Positions 11,679 to 21,518 of a stretch of DNA of 52,833 nucleotides are shown one piece after another; positions within the stretch are counted from its first letter, which is position 1, and each line of letters begins with the position of its first letter. A program made the position numbers and the translations under genes. The DNA is from Basidiobolus meristosporus CBS 931.73 (Eukaryota > Basidiobolomycota > Basidiobolomycetes > Basidiobolales > Basidiobolaceae), in contig MCFE01000614.1 of the NCBI GenBank assembly GCA_002104905.1, positions 1 through 52,833 of the forward strand, read 5' to 3'. The notes beneath the pieces are model-generated. The model saw nothing but the letters and a program-made list of their open reading frames with translations, was not told the DNA's origin and did no database searches.

Positions 11679-12512
11679 AATGACCACAAACTAGACTTTG
11701 AGGAAAGATTTGCTCCAGTTGCCAAGTTTAACTCCATCAGGACAGTTCCAGCCCTGGCAGTTGTACACAGTCTAGATCTACCCAAAATGGACATTAATAC
11801 AACCTTTCTTAATGGTCATTGGCAGGAAACTATGTATATAAAGTAACCACTTGATGTAACCAATCCAAAAAGCACCCATAGGGGTGCAAACTTAGGGAAT
11901 TACTGTATAGGCTTAAGCAGCCACCTAGAGCTTTGTATAACAAGATTGACACATATATAGCAGAGATTGGGCTTATTGTAGCACTGCAGATCTCAATATA
12001 TATGAAACAGCTCAAAAAGGGTCTGATTATCCTGGTTCTTTATGTGGACAACCTAATAATAGCTACAAATGACAAGGAGGCACTTAAACAGTAAAATCAG
12101 ATCATTTCAGCAAGGTTGAGACTAAACATCTTGGAGAATTGAGCTATTTTCTTGCAAATGATGTCAAATTCAACATAATAATGCAGAGAACTGTGCTGAA
12201 TCAGTTGCAGTACATGAGGGACACTTCTAGACACTTTAATTGGAAGACTGCAAGCCTGTAGCTACCCCCCTGGACAATAACCTGAAATTGAGCAAATCTC
12301 AGCTAGTTTTAGGTAAAAAAGGCTCAAATATGAACCAAACACTCCATACCAATCAATTGTTTGTAGACTGATGCACTTGATGGTGTCTACATGTTGGGAA
12401 ATTGCAGCAGCAGTTGGAATAACCAGTTAATTCATGCCAGACTATGGATGAAATCAAAAAAACAACCTACAGCAGTGAAGCAGTTTTCTGATAACTACAA
12501 GGTACCATCAAT

Positions 12513-12908
12513 ATGGTATCCAAATACTTTGGAGCAGCTAATAGGCAAAAGCTTGGTGGTTTTAGAGTTTCTAATTGGGGTAGGGATCTGATTGTTAGAC
12601 ACTCTACCACTCAGTACTTATTTCTTTCTGCTAGTGCAGCTATTACTTGGAGTTGCAAGAAAAAGCCAACTGTGGCCATAAGGATTCCAGGTGATCTCAC
12701 ACAACCAAAGCTTACAGATGCCGTAGAAGATGAACTCAGTCAGCCAAGTAGACACCAGCAACTGGAACAACAACATCAAAAGGCACAGACCAAAGTATTT
12801 CCAAGTGCAGAAAAGATGAAGCAGAGATGTGATAAGACTATAGCACCAGAAGCATTTTACTGTTGGGAACTTTGTATTGGTAAGAAACAACACCTGGAAG
12901 AAGTTTGA
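12513..12908 (+). pseudogene. chimeric open frame: copia RNase H fused to gypsy integrase C-terminus
   Basis: The first part is the end of copia RNase H (LSASAAITWSCKKKPTVA). From about 12,679 the frame continues as the gypsy integrase C-terminal region ([11 protein letters not shown], then SRHQQLEQ). The junction joins the plus-strand copia relic to a gypsy fragment at a shared AGGATTCC. The 131-codon frame stays open, but it has no start context or complete domain. I treat it as a recombination scar, not a gene. Confidence 0.7.
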
Positions 12909-13486
12909 GCCACACTGAACAGGACCATTCTATATCATCAGAGAATGTCCATTTGCAACTTACCAACTAGTGGACAAACAAGGCAATATCTGGGAAGACT
13001 TAGTGCACAGGGACAGACTCAAGCTTGCAAGACATGCTGATAATACTGAACCATCTAGATATTGATATCACAAAAAAAGTGATTCAGAAGAACCCTACTA
13101 ACTTTAGTATGGGAGAATGTTATGATCTGCTGCTTGAATGTCTAAGTTAGATCAGTTTTTAGTCATATCAATTAGTTATATGTTGAGCTTATCAGTATAT
13201 TAGTATTATCTATCAAATCAGTAGCATTAGTTAGCATATGATTCAGCAGATCCTTATCAGACAGAAATAGATATATAAAGTAGGATCTTATTTGGTAATG
13301 ATGATGCAATTAAATGCGTCATCAGCCACAACCTACATTAGGAAATACAATTAGTCAGCAATTGATCTGGCAAAATGAATATAAGGAGCTGCTTGAACCT
13401 CAATAAAGATCTGTTCAAGTTTTAATGAATACAATACTAGCAAAACTCCCTATTCCTCTACAACTCTTATACCAAGACTTGTAACA
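12679..13486 (+). mobile_element. gypsy 3' fragment with LTR (LTR 13118-13486)
   Basis: It covers the last part of integrase, the 3' untranslated end and one 369-bp LTR (13,118-13,486, TGTTATGATC..TTGTAACA). All align with the intact copy at about 25,230-26,030. The 5' part of the element is missing. Its right flank is a piece of Harbinger-family fold-back DNA, so the original insertion site was in such an element. Confidence 0.85.
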
Positions 13487-13795
13487 CATGCAATTTTGTT
13501 ACAAGTTAAAAGCCTCAGGGGCTAGATTCTGAGTGTCAAGAGTATTGAGTACCAAATGCTTCCCTTAAGTCTTTCTGTGCTATTACACATCATGCACAAT
13601 ATTGATCACAACAAAGGTCAAAAATAGATTTTTTAGAAATATGGGTGAAACATATGGCAGCTTTGTGCAAAAATGTAGCACTATGCTTTACACTCTGTGG
13701 CCAAGTATACATCTTGTTGGACTCACTAGCACACTATGGCACTCTACAGCACTCATGGCACAATGTGGCACAATCCAATGGCAAATGCCTAATTA
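13487..13795 (+). mobile_element. fragment of a Harbinger-family fold-back element
   Basis: It aligns with the right arm of the fold-back at 1,020-1,334: AAGCCTCAGGGGCTAGATTC, the CACAATATTGATC block, and a terminal run of GGCAC motifs about 10 bp apart at about 13,730-13,780. The terminal GGAACAAGTCT is degraded. Both sides are cut by gypsy sequence. Confidence 0.65.
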
Positions 13796-15520
13796 GTGGC
13801 ATCATCAATTTCTCTTAGGATCCACCAATTGCATATGCTAGTGGTTGACAGTCTTGCTATAAGGACAATACCCCATCTACTCCAAGGAAATAATTCAGCA
13901 ATACTGTGTGATTGGTCTTGGTTAATGCTACATTGGCAATATCTTGTTTCATTCTAGGCTACCATGCTCTGGCTCTCTTAAGTCTGTTCCCCAAGTACTT
14001 TGATTACAAGTTGGGCCTGTTTGATTTATGCATCAAGTAAGTGTTGAGGATTGATCTAGTCTTGATAAAGCATCAGTAACCTTATTTTGTTTTCTAGGAA
14101 AGTAGATAAATGGTAAGTCAGATTGCTGAATAAGCTCATTTCATTCTGTCTTACTTCTGGATATTCCTGAGTAATATGCACTTGAGTGAGGTATGATCAG
14201 TCTTCACTGTGCACTTAAACCCCTTTGATGTAGCATCTCTATGTCTTTACACAGCATATTATAGAAAGCAACTCCATCTCATGCACTGGGTATACATGTT
14301 CTACTGCATTTAGTTTCTTCAATTCAAAGGTAACTGTGTACACCTTTCTTTGATGTTTTGGACTCTGTACTCCACCAATAGCATAACATGAGGCATCTGT
14401 GCAGAGAGTAAGCTCTTTTCTAAAGTCAAGTATTTTGAAGCTTGACAACATGACTGTCTAATTCTTGAATATCTGAAAGGCATTTGCACAAGCTACATCC
14501 CACTTCAAGTTGCTGTCTTTACTGAGGATATCAGTCGAAGAGTCTGCAACACTTGCAAAGGACTTGGCAAATCTACAATAATAGAATACCATTCCTGGAA
14601 ATGATATGAGATCTGATGTGGTATGGCATTGGTTGAGATTCTTGATAACTTATGCTTTCATAAGGCTTAATGTCACACCTTAGCACATCACTCTATGTAG
14701 CCAATATCCAGTGTGTTTTTTAAAGTACACACACCTTGCTAGCTTGCTATATGACAAGAACTTTTCAATGAGTACAAAGTGGTCCTCCTCCCTCTTGCTG
14801 TATATCAATATGTTATCCAGGTAGATTACTATAAACCTGTATAAGTACTGCTGAGACAGTTTGCATCCTGTATGCTGTCTTTAAAATATCTTCAGGTTTC
14901 ACCCTAGTCTGGCTGTATTCTGACATCAAGTCAATCCTGCTGAATATGACGGTTCTATTGAGTTTGTCAAGAAGCTCATCTATCCAAGAAATGGGGTACT
15001 TATTTTTCATAATAATTTAGCTCTGGGCTTTGCAGTCAATGCACATCCTAGGTGCTCCATCTCTCTTTACAAAAAGCACCAGTGCACACCATGCTGACTT
15101 ACTGGGTCTGATATATCCTTAGTCTAATAAGTGATCAATATATCTCTTCATCTGTTCTTATTCCAATAGACATATTCTGTAAGGTGTCTTGTTCACTGAA
15201 GTACTATGCCCTATGCTAATTGCATGATCAGCATCACTACTGGTGGTAGGTACACTAGTTCTTCTGAAAATAAACCTCAAAATCATATAAAAAAGTCTGA
15301 ACATGCTGGGGAACTGGGGAAGAGTAATCCACCTGTAATACACCATGTGGTACATATATGTACCTTTTATAGATGCTCTGCAGATATGTGTCTTACTAAG
15401 CTTAGTTGTGTCATATTCAATGGAACTTATTAAGTTGAAATCTGGTTGTCATTTGTGATCTGAGTGGAATTGGTTCCCCAGTTGGTTGATGAATAAAGGC
15501 AGAATAGCTATGTTTTTTCA
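13796..15520 (-). pseudogene. degenerate gypsy pol fragment, minus strand
   Basis: The minus strand reads, from high to low coordinate: the region after the aspartic protease (15,420-15,520), reverse transcriptase (about 14,770-15,350, including KNKYPISWIDELLDKLN and SRIDLMS), RNase H (14,239-14,451, FRKELTLCTDASCYAIGGV) and integrase zinc and core pieces (13,800-14,100). It aligns with the intact gypsy at about 22,750-24,850 but with deletions and stops throughout. No LTRs adjoin it. It abuts the tail of the CACTA/Plavaka-like element at about 15,520. Confidence 0.75.
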
Positions 15521-18453
15521 ATTCTATGAAGAATAATTTGGCCCCACAGGTGGATCCAATCCCAATCAGCCAGCAGGATCCTACTTGGAGATCAATGTAA
15601 TACCAGCAGCTTGAAATTAATGACACACTTATTGATCTTATGATGGGGTCACAATGGTGTTTTGTTAATTTTACTGCCATATAAAGTTACAAAACTTGAC
15701 AGGGTTTTATTGGTGCTGTGACAAATAGTGCATGACATTGTTGCAGTCTCAATGTGCTCTACAGTTATTTAAAATGAATCTAACTGACCAGTACATCCAG
15801 TTGCCTTATATGGCAAAGATCTTGATGGTATTTTGTTGTCCTCATTGCAAGTCTCTGTTAGCATTATCATGGCAGTATGGCACCCTACAGCAAGTTCTCT
15901 ATAATGCTACCATACCAATTTGCCAAATGGTATTTCTTTTTTCTACCTCCCTTTGTGCAATTCATACATTCCACTGTAGAATTACCCCTCTTTATTTGCT
16001 TATGCACTACTACCTTGGGTATTCCACATATAGTTCAAACCAAAAAAACCATGGTCTCTTGCTTACTAACCTCTATAAATGCACACACCTGCTGCAATTG
16101 ACATACTTATATCACCTCAACTTTACGGCTGTTTAGTGTGATACTTGCAAAGTTGCCATATACCTTGTACTGCTGGTAGCATATACATCTTGCAAACATA
16201 TGCTTGGGTCTTGCCACTTTGGCCATGAATACTTCCTGAATAACTGTAAAGAACTTCTGGGTATTTAGCTAATACATTCCTTCCCTCTGCTGAGTTCTAG
16301 TCCCCCTTATAGGTGTGCTCTGCCTCTTGTTTGTGCGAACTCCATATTGAATGGTGTAGAAGTTGGCTTGTGACCAAGAGAAATCTGGCATACCTTGGTA
16401 GAGGTTTCCTAATAAAAGTTAGTTGCTTGTTGCACCAAACCCAATTTTGCATTACTTATCTGATTACCCAGGCATTTGGGCTACTTAGCTTCTTAATGCC
16501 ATAGGCAGTGGTGTATCCATGTGCACATCTGTCCTCATTTTTTCCAACTCTTCCTGGCTGTCCTCCATGCACCAACTCATCACATCCATGATGGACTTGA
16601 AAGTAATGTTCTTGAAGAGATTGGGAAATGGTAGTACCTGCAACTTGACTTGTCTTTCTATCTCCCCACACATCAGCTCCATCAGAAACTCCCAAAAGGT
16701 GAAGCAAGGCCCAATATTCTCCTCACACCAAGCAAGATGGAGTAGCAAATGGATACAGTAGTGGCAGAGACTGACATGATCAGCTATATATTTGTATTGT
16801 AGCTGCGCAAATCTCATCACAAACTCTTTGCATAAAAGCTTTAGATGCATCAAGTTAGCATTGGTGATCCACTTTTGGATAAATATTCCTACAATGTTCA
16901 CATAGGATTCCCAATGCTTCCAATGTACTCTTGGTAGAAATGGCTTCAGAAGACAACTTGTATAAATACATATCCAGTTCATCCAGCCCTTGCTCTTGTA
17001 TTGTCCCATATGCATACAAATGTTGATTGGCACCAGTGAGAAGTACTTAGGGTAGCAGAAACTCTGTAATATCTTGCCATTTCTTCCAAATATCTGTGGA
17101 ATCTCAAGGGGTGCAGTTAGCTGAAATGCTGCATGTAGAACTTGATCATCACCATAGGGATATTGTTGTAAAGCAAATGCATTGCTCCTGGTGGAAAGCT
17201 TTTGCTTTAACAAATACCCATTATTTTAAGTATCTCCAGTTTCCAATTAATTCTGTATCCTGACCAATGGCTCATAGCCTGCCAACTTTGCTGCAATTAC
17301 ATGCTGACTTCTGAATATTCTCTCTACAGAAAGTCAAAGTTCTTAGTGTTGGTGTTTGGGTAATAATAATGTGTGTGAGTTATGCAGTAAGTCCCCTGGA
17401 TCTCACACATTTGAAAGCAATACCATCCATTGTGCCCAGAAAAGCCAGCTATCTTGCTGATGGCTGTGGTATCTCCCATGTATATAATAATAAGCACTTT
17501 TATGTGACAGCCATTTACTGTTATCTGCTGGAAAGCATACAAATTTGATAAAGCAACAGATACAGGTAGCTACCCAGGTTGGACAGTGATTTTGGCCCAG
17601 ATACCAGTGAGACTACCATCAGATTTCTGCTCTTATACTATAAGATAGCCGGCATATTCAGGTTGATGCAAATCAGTGGCCAGCAGGATTTGCTGGTAGA
17701 GTGCTTGTCTAATGAGAATTCATCAAGTGCTTTGGCAGCAGCATGGTTATACATACCTTCAAAGTAGCCCTTGCTTCTTGGCTGTTTGCAATGTTTACTA
17801 TCAAATATATTGGAAATATTTGTGCTTGATTGACACAGAGTGCAGTACTTTATAGCTTTGCAATATTTGTTGGACTGCATGAGTTTCTTTAGACAGGGTA
17901 TTGCTGGAATATATCTGGGGTGTGGACAATGTTTTCCCCCAATGGTGGTGGATTCCTCACAGGCTGCACACCTTGCAATGGTAGCATTTTCTGATGGGAA
18001 TGCCATGCAACTGCTAACACATGCTGGTATCAGGACAGTCTCTGGGTCATATGTTGCCAGCTGCATGACTGCTTTCCATCTACACCATGTACATGGTAAG
18101 CTGCATCCCAGGACAATTTTGGCAAGAAGCAGTAGTAAGTCCTCAAAGCCCCCACTACTGAAATTAGTGGAAAAGCACTACTTTGCTAGCCACAACATCA
18201 CATCATTCACCAGTAGATGGATTACTGGGCTCACTTGACTCCATAAAGTATCCTAACATTTTTTCCACAGGTGTTTTTGCATTGCATAATGGAATTTTGC
18301 CATGATCATAAAGGGTACTATTGTTAGGGAAGATAGACCACAATCTATGAGTGAGCCTGCTTCTTCAGAGCTCTCACTCTGTGTGCCATATTCAGAAGGC
18401 TGGGGTGAGCCCAAAGGCATTACACACTCATCTGACACAGTTTGCACAAGGTG
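15521..18453 (-). pseudogene. CACTA/Plavaka-like (tnp2-type) transposase, degenerate copy A
   Basis: The minus strand from about 18,446 downwards follows the order of tnp2-type transposases. An acidic N-terminus comes first. A Cys-rich block with CAACEES and HCPHPRYIP follows at about 17,640-18,066. Next is a DTTAISKIAGFSGHNGWYC stretch (17,324-17,542), and then LHLAWCEENIGPCFTFWEF and IERQVKLQVLPFPN (16,485-17,213). Similarity to copies at 33,000 and 40,895 continues to about 15,521. That implies further coding exons past the last long frame. Stops and frameshifts are frequent. Of the three copies it alone keeps the Cys-rich N-terminal half. It is the left part of one element whose divergent partner gene resumes at 29,575. 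The family call rests on motif recognition and needs a profile search. Confidence 0.7.
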
Positions 18454-18458
18454 ACAAG

Positions 18459-18714
18459 TGTTATAAATAGACACAAGGCTGGAGAATAGAGCTAGGCTAG
18501 GCAGGACCAGGAAGGGACTTAGGTGTGGATCAACAAGGCAAGGCAGATATCCAAGGCAAGGCTGTTTATTCAAGACCTGTGCTTATCAGACTGCAGAATA
18601 CATAAGGGGAGATAGAACTATATATACTTTTTGGCAATATGGATCCCAATAGATATAGGCTAATACTGATGGGGTTCAGAGGTGAGGCACAGTAAGTGTG
18701 CCAAAATAAAAATA
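18459..18714 (+). repeat. solo LTR (third LTR family), left half
   Basis: It begins TGTTATAAATAGACA directly after ACAAG (18454-18458). Its other half is 29,307-29,569, which ends GATCATGACA before a second ACAAG (29570-29574). The two halves were split by the copia insertion at 18,715-29,301. Joined length is about 519 bp with TG..CA ends. No internal region is present and I see no other copy in the window, so the LTR call rests on the ends and the duplication. Confidence 0.65.
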
Positions 18715-19063
18715 TGTTGTTAGAGTCTTGGAAATATTGGAAGTGACTTGGGAAGACAAGTAGATTATATGTTTTCACTTAATGATTTATTGAATGTGAA
18801 AGTAGCATTTATACTTTTACATAGTCTTAGCATATCAAGCATGTAGAATAGGTTAAGGAAAATCTGAAGAACATGTGTGCAAAGTTTGGTGCTGTTTAGA
18901 CAACTTTGAGAATTTTCATATTCTGGATACCTGGTAATTTGGTGAAAATATTCCAAGTAAATCCCAACAAGAAATTTAGTCAGTATTCTCTAGGATTTGA
19001 AGGCAATGGTCTAAGTGACTAAGTTAGGTGAATATTTAGGTGGAATTACAAATTTTTACAACA
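18715..19063 (-). repeat. 3' LTR of nested copia
   Basis: It is 349 bp and begins TGTTGTTAGAGTCTTGG on the plus strand, ending TTTTTACAACA. The adjacent CTCCCACTCAAC is, on the minus strand, GTTGAGTGGGAG, a polypurine tract immediately upstream of the 3' LTR. Confidence 0.88.
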
Positions 19064-20914
19064 CTCCCACTCAACTAAATGCTCATACTGACTATTCCTA
19101 ATTTTGGCCTAAGATACTCAAACTTGTCTCTAGCTAATGGTTAAGTGAGTATGTCTGCAATCATTTCATCTGATGGACAGTAAACTAAGCTAACTAAGTT
19201 ATTCACTATAGCTTCATGTATGAAATGATGTCCAATATCTATGTGCTTAATTCTAGCATGAAAAGTTGGATTTCTACCAAATTGTAAACATGCTTGATTT
19301 TTATGATATAAGGTGATAGACATTTTTTGACATAGGCCCAAGTCAGTAGTAAGCTTTCTTAGCCATATTGCTTCTTTTGCAGCTTCACAGGCTGCCATAT
19401 ACTATGCGTCGGTGGTACAAAGAGCTATGGTTGGTGCTTTCTTGAATTCCATGAAATTGCTCCTCTACAGTAAAGAAAGGTGTGTCCTGTGGTGGATCTT
19501 CTGTCTTCCAAATCTTGTCCCCAATCATCATCAGAGTATCTCACAAGATTCTGATCTGAATCCTTATAATGTATCTTAAGCAGATATCAGCAGCTCCTTT
19601 TATGTATCTAAAGATCCACTTAACTGCTGCAATATGATCAGATCCATAGTTCTGATTACGTTGGCTGACAACCCTGCCATGGCTTTAAACTCCCTGAACT
19701 TAGACAGAGCTTCTTTGTTTCTCTCCATGAAGTGGACCCATGTGTATCTTGTATAATCATCAATAATAGTGCTTGAATACTTCATCCCACCTAAGGATAG
19801 ATTTTGCTTAGGTCCACACAGATCTGCGTAGATCAGATCTAATTTCCTCTTAGTTTTGATTAACCCAGAGCTCTTGATCAGTTGTCTAGCTTGTTTCCCA
19901 TATATGCAGGCTTCACAGTGCTCTAAATTAGCTGGGGGATCAATTTTTACTCCATAAAATAGCGGATCTTAGATCATTTTGCGCAAATGCCCAAACTGAT
20001 GTGCCCAAATCTCCTGTGTCAAAGTATTTTTGATCAGTGATCCTGCATCCAGAATTGTCAAAGCTGAGACTGAGTCCCTCTGTGGTTGCCTTGCTTACTG
20101 ATAGTAGGTTCTTGGCTATTTCTAGTATATAAAGTACTTCTTTAAAGGTCAGTGTATGGCTTCCCTCACTGCTTCTTAGGCTTACTTGTATAGTTCCTTC
20201 TCCCACTGCATCAAGTGCTCTATTGTCACCCTTGAAAACCTTCCTAATTGGAATTTCTACATATTGGGTAAGAAGTTCTTTTTGGTGTGTAAAGTGTTGA
20301 AATGCTCCACAGCCAATATACCAAGTCTGAGAATCCTTGTTTGCAGTCATGTTTAGTGCAAGTATGAATATGCTATCTTCAGTTGTTACATCATTCCTAT
20401 ATTCAGGCTTTTTCTGCTGACTATCTCTCTTTTTGAAGCACTGTTTGGATGTGTGTCCTTTCCTTTGGCAGTAGTTACAAAACAGGTTGCTACTGTATTT
20501 AAAAGGTCTTGAGTATCTCCTTTGTTGGTTATCAATGCTTATTGAAGCATTTTCTTCTTCCTTCTTATTGCACTTGATTTTCTCAATTCTTGATCCAGGA
20601 GCCTTGTATATTTGTAATTTAAGGTCATATCTTCAGTTCTAGACTCTAGGGCTGATACAAGGCCTTGAAATTTTTCTGTCAGGCTATCCAGGATAGTAAC
20701 TATCACATCCTCATCAGTAGTTGGTATGCCCACAGATTCCATCTCATCCACCAGCAGGGTATTTCTGTTGATTAGATTTTCATTTCATCTCCAGGCTGCA
20801 TCTTTATAGTAAACAATTTTTGTCCCAGATACATTTTCTTGGCAGTGAGACATGACTGGTAGTCATCTTCTAGTGCCTTCCAGGGATTCTTTACCCTTTT
20901 TGCTCTTGAGTATT
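19064..20914 (-). pseudogene. copia gag-protease-integrase-RNase H remnants
   Basis: On the minus strand: gag (20,539-20,751, ends EDMTLNYKYTRLLDQEL); a zinc-knuckle region near 20,430-20,490; the protease region (19,940-20,350, TWYIGCGA in place of DSGA, then EVLYILEIAKNLLSVSKATT); integrase (19,600-19,785, IIDDYTRYTWVHFMERNKEA); and RNase H (19,141-19,398, EAAKEAIWLRKL to ADILT). Near 19,680 integrase sequence (KFREFKAMA) passes directly into late reverse transcriptase (VVSQRNQNYGSDH), so most reverse transcriptase is deleted. Not functional. Confidence 0.8.
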
Positions 20915-21092
20915 AGGCTTGTTCCATGGAACCATGCTGGGGCATCCTTGCGCAATCCATGGTCTCAAAGAACAATTGAGTGCAACATTGTAGCTACCAG
21001 TAAGCAGGATTGTTCTTGGACCATTTCACATTATGTGGGACAATCTTGCATACTATGGCACAATCTGACACAATGAAGTTGGCACAGAGCAT

Positions 21093-21460
21093 TGTTATGA
21101 TCTGCCGCTTGAATGTTTAAGTTAGATCAGTTTTTAGTCAAATCAATTAGTATATGTTTAGGTTATCAGTATATCAGTATTATCTATGAAATCAGTAGCA
21201 TTAGTCAGCAAATGAATCAGCAGATCCTTATCAGACAGAAAAAGATATATTAAGTAGGATCTTATTGGGTGATGATGATGCAATCAAATGAGTCATCAGC
21301 CACAACCTACATTAGGAAATACAATTAGTCAGCAATTGATCTGGCAAAATGTATATAAGGAGCTGCTGGAACCTCAATAAAAATCAGTTCAAGTTTTAGT
21401 GAATACAATACTAGCTAAACTCCCTATTCCTCTACAACTCTTATACCAAGACTTGTAACA
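21093..21460 (+). repeat. 5' LTR of intact gypsy
   Basis: It is 368 bp, TGTTATGATC..CTTGTAACA. It contains a TATA box (TATATAAGG, 21352-21360), AATAAA (21376-21381) and a TGAGTCAT element (21289-21296) that fits a bZIP (Gcn4/AP-1) site. The U3 part also has repeated ATCAG/GTCAG words between 21,165 and 21,235. Confidence 0.93.
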
Positions 21461-21461
21461 T

Positions 21462-21478
21462 TGGTAGCAGCGATAACC
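21462..21478 (+). promoter_or_regulatory. primer-binding site of intact gypsy
   Basis: TGGTAGCAGCGATAACC starts one base after the LTR. TGGTAGC is the complement of a tRNA 3' end GCUACCA, which is typical of initiator Met tRNAs. The exact tRNA cannot be confirmed from this window. The decayed copy at 7,881 keeps TGGTAGCAGTGATAACC. Confidence 0.75.
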
Positions 21479-21518
21479 AGAAACCTCCCTCCTGAAGAAA
21501 GAAGAAAACACCCTCAAG

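Larger units (their letters stand above)
5402..12678 (+). pseudogene. degenerate Ty1/copia gag-pol, plus strand, split by a gypsy element
   Basis: Domains appear in copia order on the plus strand. Gag is at about 5,380-5,610, with a decayed CCHC knuckle near 5,755-5,800. The protease region starts near 5,910, where WYMDSRA stands where DSGA is expected. The GAG-pre-integrase and integrase core is at 6,297-6,720 (CKGCLYGK, then HSEMCGPM, FIDDKSSY, CSDNGG and QQNGVAE). Reverse transcriptase starts near 7,480 (FVAKGN). The frame is broken at 7,511 by the decayed gypsy and resumes at 11,679 (FEERFAPVAKFNSIR, LVLYVDN). An RNase H remnant (SASAAITWSCKK) ends at 12,678. There are many stop codons and frameshifts. 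The 3' end is lost at a junction with gypsy sequence, so no 3' LTR is present. Confidence 0.82.

Noticed and set aside
15732-16136. 134-codon plus-strand frame and its homologue at 35,011-35,298 (minus)
   Set aside because: They are conserved between copies, but the opposite strand also stays protein-like in the transposase direction (FARCICHQQYKVYG, EVSKQEA, TKCGIPKVVVG). They are better explained as antisense shadows of the transposase C-terminus.
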